Positions 13,583-14,633 of a DNA stretch of 14,633 nucleotides are shown in pieces. Under the pieces are notes generated by a model. It had not been told where the DNA came from, did no database searches, and worked only from the letters and a program-made list of their open reading frames with translations. This DNA comes from SYHX01 sp049317645 (GTDB taxonomy: Bacteria; Bacteroidota; Bacteroidia; UBA7662). Location of the stretch: assembly GCA_049317645.1 (NCBI GenBank), contig JBMOHV010000045.1, positions 1-14,633 on the forward strand. The letters run 5' to 3'. Position 1 is the stretch's first letter; each line of letters opens with the position of its first letter. The position numbers and the translations under genes were made by a program.

Positions 13583-14416
13583 TTAGGCGCCGATGGAAAC
13601 GCGATGAAATGCTTTGACCGTCAAACCGGCCTGTACCTTTTGCAACATCTGCGCAATGGTAACGGCGTTGTCCTTCACAAAGGCTTGGTTGAGCAGGGTT
13701 TGGTCTTGGTAAAACTTGTTCAGCTTGCCCAAGGCAATCTTCTCCAAAATCGCTTCGGGCTTGCCCTCGGCGCGGGCTTGGTCTTTGCCGATTTCAATTT
13801 CTTTCTCGATCAGCGAAGGATCCACATCGTCCTTGTCTAAGGCGATCGGACTCATGGCGGCGATTTGCATGGCGACATCCTTACCGGCCAGGTTAACGTC
13901 CTCGTTCAGGGCCTGGTTAAGGGATACCAAAACACCCAACTTGCCATTGCTATGAATGTAGGTGACAACCCCTTCACCCTCCAGAACCTCGACGCGGTTA
14001 ACGCCGATTTTCTCGCCGATTTTGCCGGTGTATTCGACCAACAAATCAGAAACCACCGCACCGTCCATGGTCGTTGGCAGAAGAGCCTCCGCTGAACCCA
14101 ATCCATGGGCCATGCAATGCTCGGCCAATTTGCGGGCCAAGGAAGTAAAATCTTCGTTCTTGGCAACGAAATCCGTTTCGCAGTTGAGCTCCAGGAGCAA
14201 ACCGCGGGTTTGGGCATCGTTTGTCAGGGCAACCACGATTCCTTCGTTGGCCTGGCGGTCGGCACGACTGGCCGAAACTTTTTGACCCTTTTTGCGAAGA
14301 ATGACGACGGCTTCTTCAAAGTCACCGTTGGCCTCGGTCAAGGCTTTTTTGCAGTCCATCATGCCGGCTCCGGTTTGCATGCGGAGCTTGTTTACATCAG
14401 CGGCGGTTATGTTCAT
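13583..14416 (-). CDS. tsf: Elongation factor Ts
   Basis: 277 residues, the usual length. EF-Ts exchanges GDP for GTP on EF-Tu. The N-terminal UBA-like domain (about 1-50) has the L-R-x-x-T-G-A-G-M-M-D-C-K-K-A-L signature at 11-26. The core motif T-D-F-V-A-K-N at 81-87 inserts into EF-Tu. The two core subdomains follow, with the coiled-coil-like segment carrying I-G-K-D-Q-A-R-A-E-G-K-P-E near 215-227. It is downstream of rpsB after a 128-base gap, and pyrH follows it by 12 bases. The ATG start is unambiguous. Confidence 0.97.
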   Translation of the reverse strand: MNITAADVNKLRMQTGAGMMDCKKALTEANGDFEEAVVILRKKGQKVSASRADRQANEGIVVALTNDAQTRGLLLELNCETDFVAKNEDFTSLARKLAEHCMAHGLGSAEALLPTTMDGAVVSDLLVEYTGKIGEKIGVNRVEVLEGEGVVTYIHSNGKLGVLVSLNQALNEDVNLAGKDVAMQIAAMSPIALDKDDVDPSLIEKEIEIGKDQARAEGKPEAILEKIALGKLNKFYQDQTLLNQAFVKDNAVTIAQMLQKVQAGLTVKAFHRVSIGA

Positions 14417-14544
14417 GGGGTTGTGATTAAAGGCGGGTTGGGTTTTGTTTTTTTCGTCAACAAAGGGCTAGGTATAGCCAATGCAAGGCGAAAATGCAGG
14501 TCGATTGGGCGGGTTCTGCGGAGACTCCAAGAAAAACGAGCCTC
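14417..14544 (-). promoter_or_regulatory. rpsB-tsf intergenic leader with a short hairpin
   Basis: This 128-base spacer contains no gene. A perfect 5-base-pair hairpin, GGCTA-ggta-TAGCC read on the + strand, lies at 14466-14479, followed on the minus strand by CTTTG and an A-rich run at about 14445-14455. A spacer of this kind could hold a partial terminator or an extra promoter for tsf; neither is clear from the sequence. Confidence 0.25.
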
Positions 14545-14633
14545 TTAAACGGCGGCGTTCTCCTCAGCGGCCTCGATGCTTTCGTTCGAAGCGGGCGCTT
14601 CGGCAGTTACTTCAGCAACAGCGGGCGCTTCGG
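14545..14633 (-). CDS. rpsB: Ribosomal protein S2, C-terminal tail (5' part outside window)
   Basis: The frame is open from the window edge to the TAA at 14545-14547 and codes 28 complete residues that are nearly all Ala, Glu, Pro, Val and Asn (E-A-P-A-V-A-E-V-T-A-E-A-P-A and on to E-N-A-A-V). Acidic Ala/Glu tails of this sort extend S2 in many Bacteroidota, and the order rpsB-tsf-pyrH is conserved, so position carries most of the weight. No conserved S2 core is visible, hence the reserve. A 13-base direct repeat (14591-14603 and 14621-14633) codes the twice-used A-E-A-P-A segment. Confidence 0.72.
   Translation of the reverse strand, partial: EAPAVAEVTAEAPASNESIEAAEENAAV

Noticed and set aside
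14105..14548. Plus-strand open frame covering the rpsB-tsf spacer
   Set aside because: It is opposite tsf and its translation has no recognisable features; the spacer fits a leader of the minus-strand operon.
1..14633. CRISPR arrays, transposases, phage genes, tRNA or rRNA
   Set aside because: No regularly spaced repeats, terminal inverted repeats, integrase or transposase motifs, or RNA-gene signatures were seen.

Overview
This window looks like a chromosomal segment of a moderately GC-rich member of the Bacteroidota. The grounds are a LemA lipoprotein whose sequence is typical of that phylum, a LemA/TPM/TPM gene set, a ribosomal protein S2 with an acidic Ala/Glu-rich tail upstream of tsf and pyrH, a glycosyltransferase of a type seen in Bacteroidota, weak Shine-Dalgarno sequences and one or two weak TAnnTTTG-like promoter boxes. 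Seventeen protein genes can be supported; the first and last are cut by the window edges. No rRNA, tRNA, insertion sequence, prophage or CRISPR array was seen.

Layout. (1) 1-474, +: C-terminal part of a WYL-domain transcriptional regulator. (2) 515-2354, -: a redox operon reading ferredoxin-NADP reductase, adrenodoxin-type 2Fe-2S ferredoxin, then a RidA/2-aminomuconate-deaminase-like protein. (3) 2494-4323, +: a tightly overlapping envelope operon with the LemA lipoprotein, a cytoplasmic TPM-domain protein and a membrane-anchored TPM protein with a Gly-rich tail. A candidate hairpin terminator follows, then a secreted protein of unknown function (4431-6044). (4) 6082-8814, -: an outer-membrane beta-barrel protein followed by a GT2 glycosyltransferase. 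The latter is fused to membrane helices and a Rossmann-like module resembling a polyprenyl-phosphate sugar transferase without its catalytic domain. (5) 8888-12050, +: a VOC-family protein, full-length DsbD and the LPS-heptose enzyme GmhA. (6) 12001-14633, -: the translation/nucleotide operon rpsB (partial), tsf and pyrH, ending in a GH73 glucosaminidase with a LysM-like domain. The glucosaminidase overlaps gmhA tail to tail by 50 bases.

Functionally the window mixes core housekeeping genes (S2, EF-Ts, UMP kinase) with cell-envelope genes: cell-wall hydrolase, LPS heptose precursor synthesis, surface glycan assembly, outer-membrane protein, periplasmic thiol-reductant supply and the LemA/TPM set. 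I found no convincing undescribed defence, mobile or regulatory system. The points most worth a second look are the architecture of the glycosyltransferase fusion, the FNR/ferredoxin/RidA cluster, the glucosaminidase attached to the pyrH operon with its TTG start and convergent overlap, and the unrecognised secreted 537-residue protein.
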